From: Zygnema circumcarinatum
Lineage: Eukaryota; Streptophyta; Zygnematophyceae; Zygnematales; Zygnemataceae
DNA length: 64,000 bases
NCBI GenBank assembly: GCA_037447605.1
Contig: CM074815.1
Location: 38,133-102,132, forward strand
Direction of reading: 5' to 3'
The translations under genes and the position numbers were made by a program. Each line of letters begins with the position of its first letter. The first letter of the stretch is position 1. Under the pieces are notes generated by a model, which worked only from the letters and a program-made list of their open reading frames with translations, did not search any database and had not been told where the DNA came from. Below, piece by piece: positions 63,701 through 64,000 of this stretch.

Positions 63701-64000
63701 GAGAGAGAGAGGGAGAGAGGGAGAGAGAGAGCAAAGGCAGGTGACTCGAACCCCCCCGGGTGCGGACGGCGGGAGCAGGCGAGTTCCCGGTGGACTGTCC
63801 GCTGGAGGACAGCGTGGTGCGCATAACCTACCGCGGGACGCTGCCGGAGGACGGCGGCCGCGTCTTCTGCGACACGCGGGCGGAGGTCGGCACGGGGGAG
63901 GGCATGGTCAGCCCTCGCCCCTCCGCCCCTGCATGTGCTCATGCTCATGCTCGCTCCTCTCCCTCTCCCTCTCCCTCTCCCTCTCCCACTCCCTCTCCCT
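60718..64000 (+). CDS. PAS1: PASTICCINO1-like multidomain FKBP-type immunophilin, partial
   Basis: PAS1 is an FKBP-type protein with several FKBP domains, a TPR region and a C-terminal anchor; in plants it scaffolds very-long-chain fatty acid elongation and affects cell division. Exons seen: 60718-60788, 61083-61152, 61480-61549, 61792-61889, 62174-62329, 62623-62681, 62909-62993, 63208-63372, 63481-63538 and 63779-63906, all in phase; the gene leaves the right edge. The N-terminus is basic (MEANGGKRERR, then KKTKKKDKE). FKBP domain 1 shows VVFHYTTRTESG, GIPKKEILG, WEYGLSLMRP and VLLFELELLGAYK. Domain 2 shows HFTFGKHE|VPRGLEEGVASM and FAVDLVQIIQ, then VRDVLGDGSVIKRRIRDGNGEFPVDCPL opens domain 3. 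The intron after 62681 appears to use a GC donor. The TPR and anchor regions lie outside the window. Confidence 0.92.
63957..64000. repeat. (CTCCCT)n tract at the right edge
   Basis: Tandem CTCCCT hexamers, probably within a PAS1 intron, cut by the window end. It is the same hexamer as at 43854-43950. Confidence 0.85.

Overview
This window is nuclear DNA from a green plant-lineage organism, most likely a streptophyte alga or a close relative. Genes are broken by many GT-AG introns of about 100-1,200 bases, intergenic spaces are short (about eleven protein genes in 64 kb), and the gene set is plant-type: a calcium-dependent protein kinase, a CPSF30 carrying a YTH domain, COR413, a DRP5A-type dynamin, an ACX3-type acyl-CoA oxidase and PASTICCINO1. 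I built the gene models by hand from reading frame, splice consensus, exon phase and remembered family motifs. No database search was run.

Layout. Positions 1-2961 (-): middle and N-terminal part of RPAP1/MINIYO, running off the left edge. 4483-6686 (+): RING-H2 protein. 7308-11501 (+): plastid-type ABCB half transporter. 12591-16271 (+): a protein that appears to join a calponin-homology domain, one membrane span and a C-terminal LysM domain, the most unusual gene here. 17527-17610 (-): tRNA-Leu(CAA). 17908-22299 (+): CDPK. 23772-29609 (+): peroxisomal acyl-CoA oxidase. 30235-33505 (-): TTG1/AN11/LWD-type WD40 protein. 34215-35723 (+): COR413 membrane protein. 36923-43735 (-): DRP5A-like dynamin. 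45362-49485 (-): RS-rich nuclear protein. 50353-54965 (+): CPSF30-YTH. 56276-59744 (-): DUF300/TMEM184 (LAZ1-like) protein. 60718 to beyond 63906 (+): PAS1-like FKBP, running off the right edge.

Four gene pairs are divergent and share GC-rich promoters: RPAP1/RING, WD40/COR413, RS protein/CPSF30 and DUF300/PAS1. Most promoters contain single or tandem copies of a CCGTAC/GTACGG motif, and the COR413 promoter also has a cluster of ABRE/G-box ACGTG(G/T)C sites. The RS protein and CPSF30, both expected to act in pre-mRNA processing, share one promoter that holds a threefold 16-bp CCGTAC-containing repeat.

Non-genic features include two copies of a small MITE with 17-bp terminal inverted repeats and TA target duplications (2128-2283 and 44573-44705), several simple-sequence tracts (GA/CT, CTCCCT, GGCA, CCATG), a 22-bp plus roughly 10-bp minisatellite at 22715-23130, and two 10-N assembly gaps (3948-3957 and 37694-37703).
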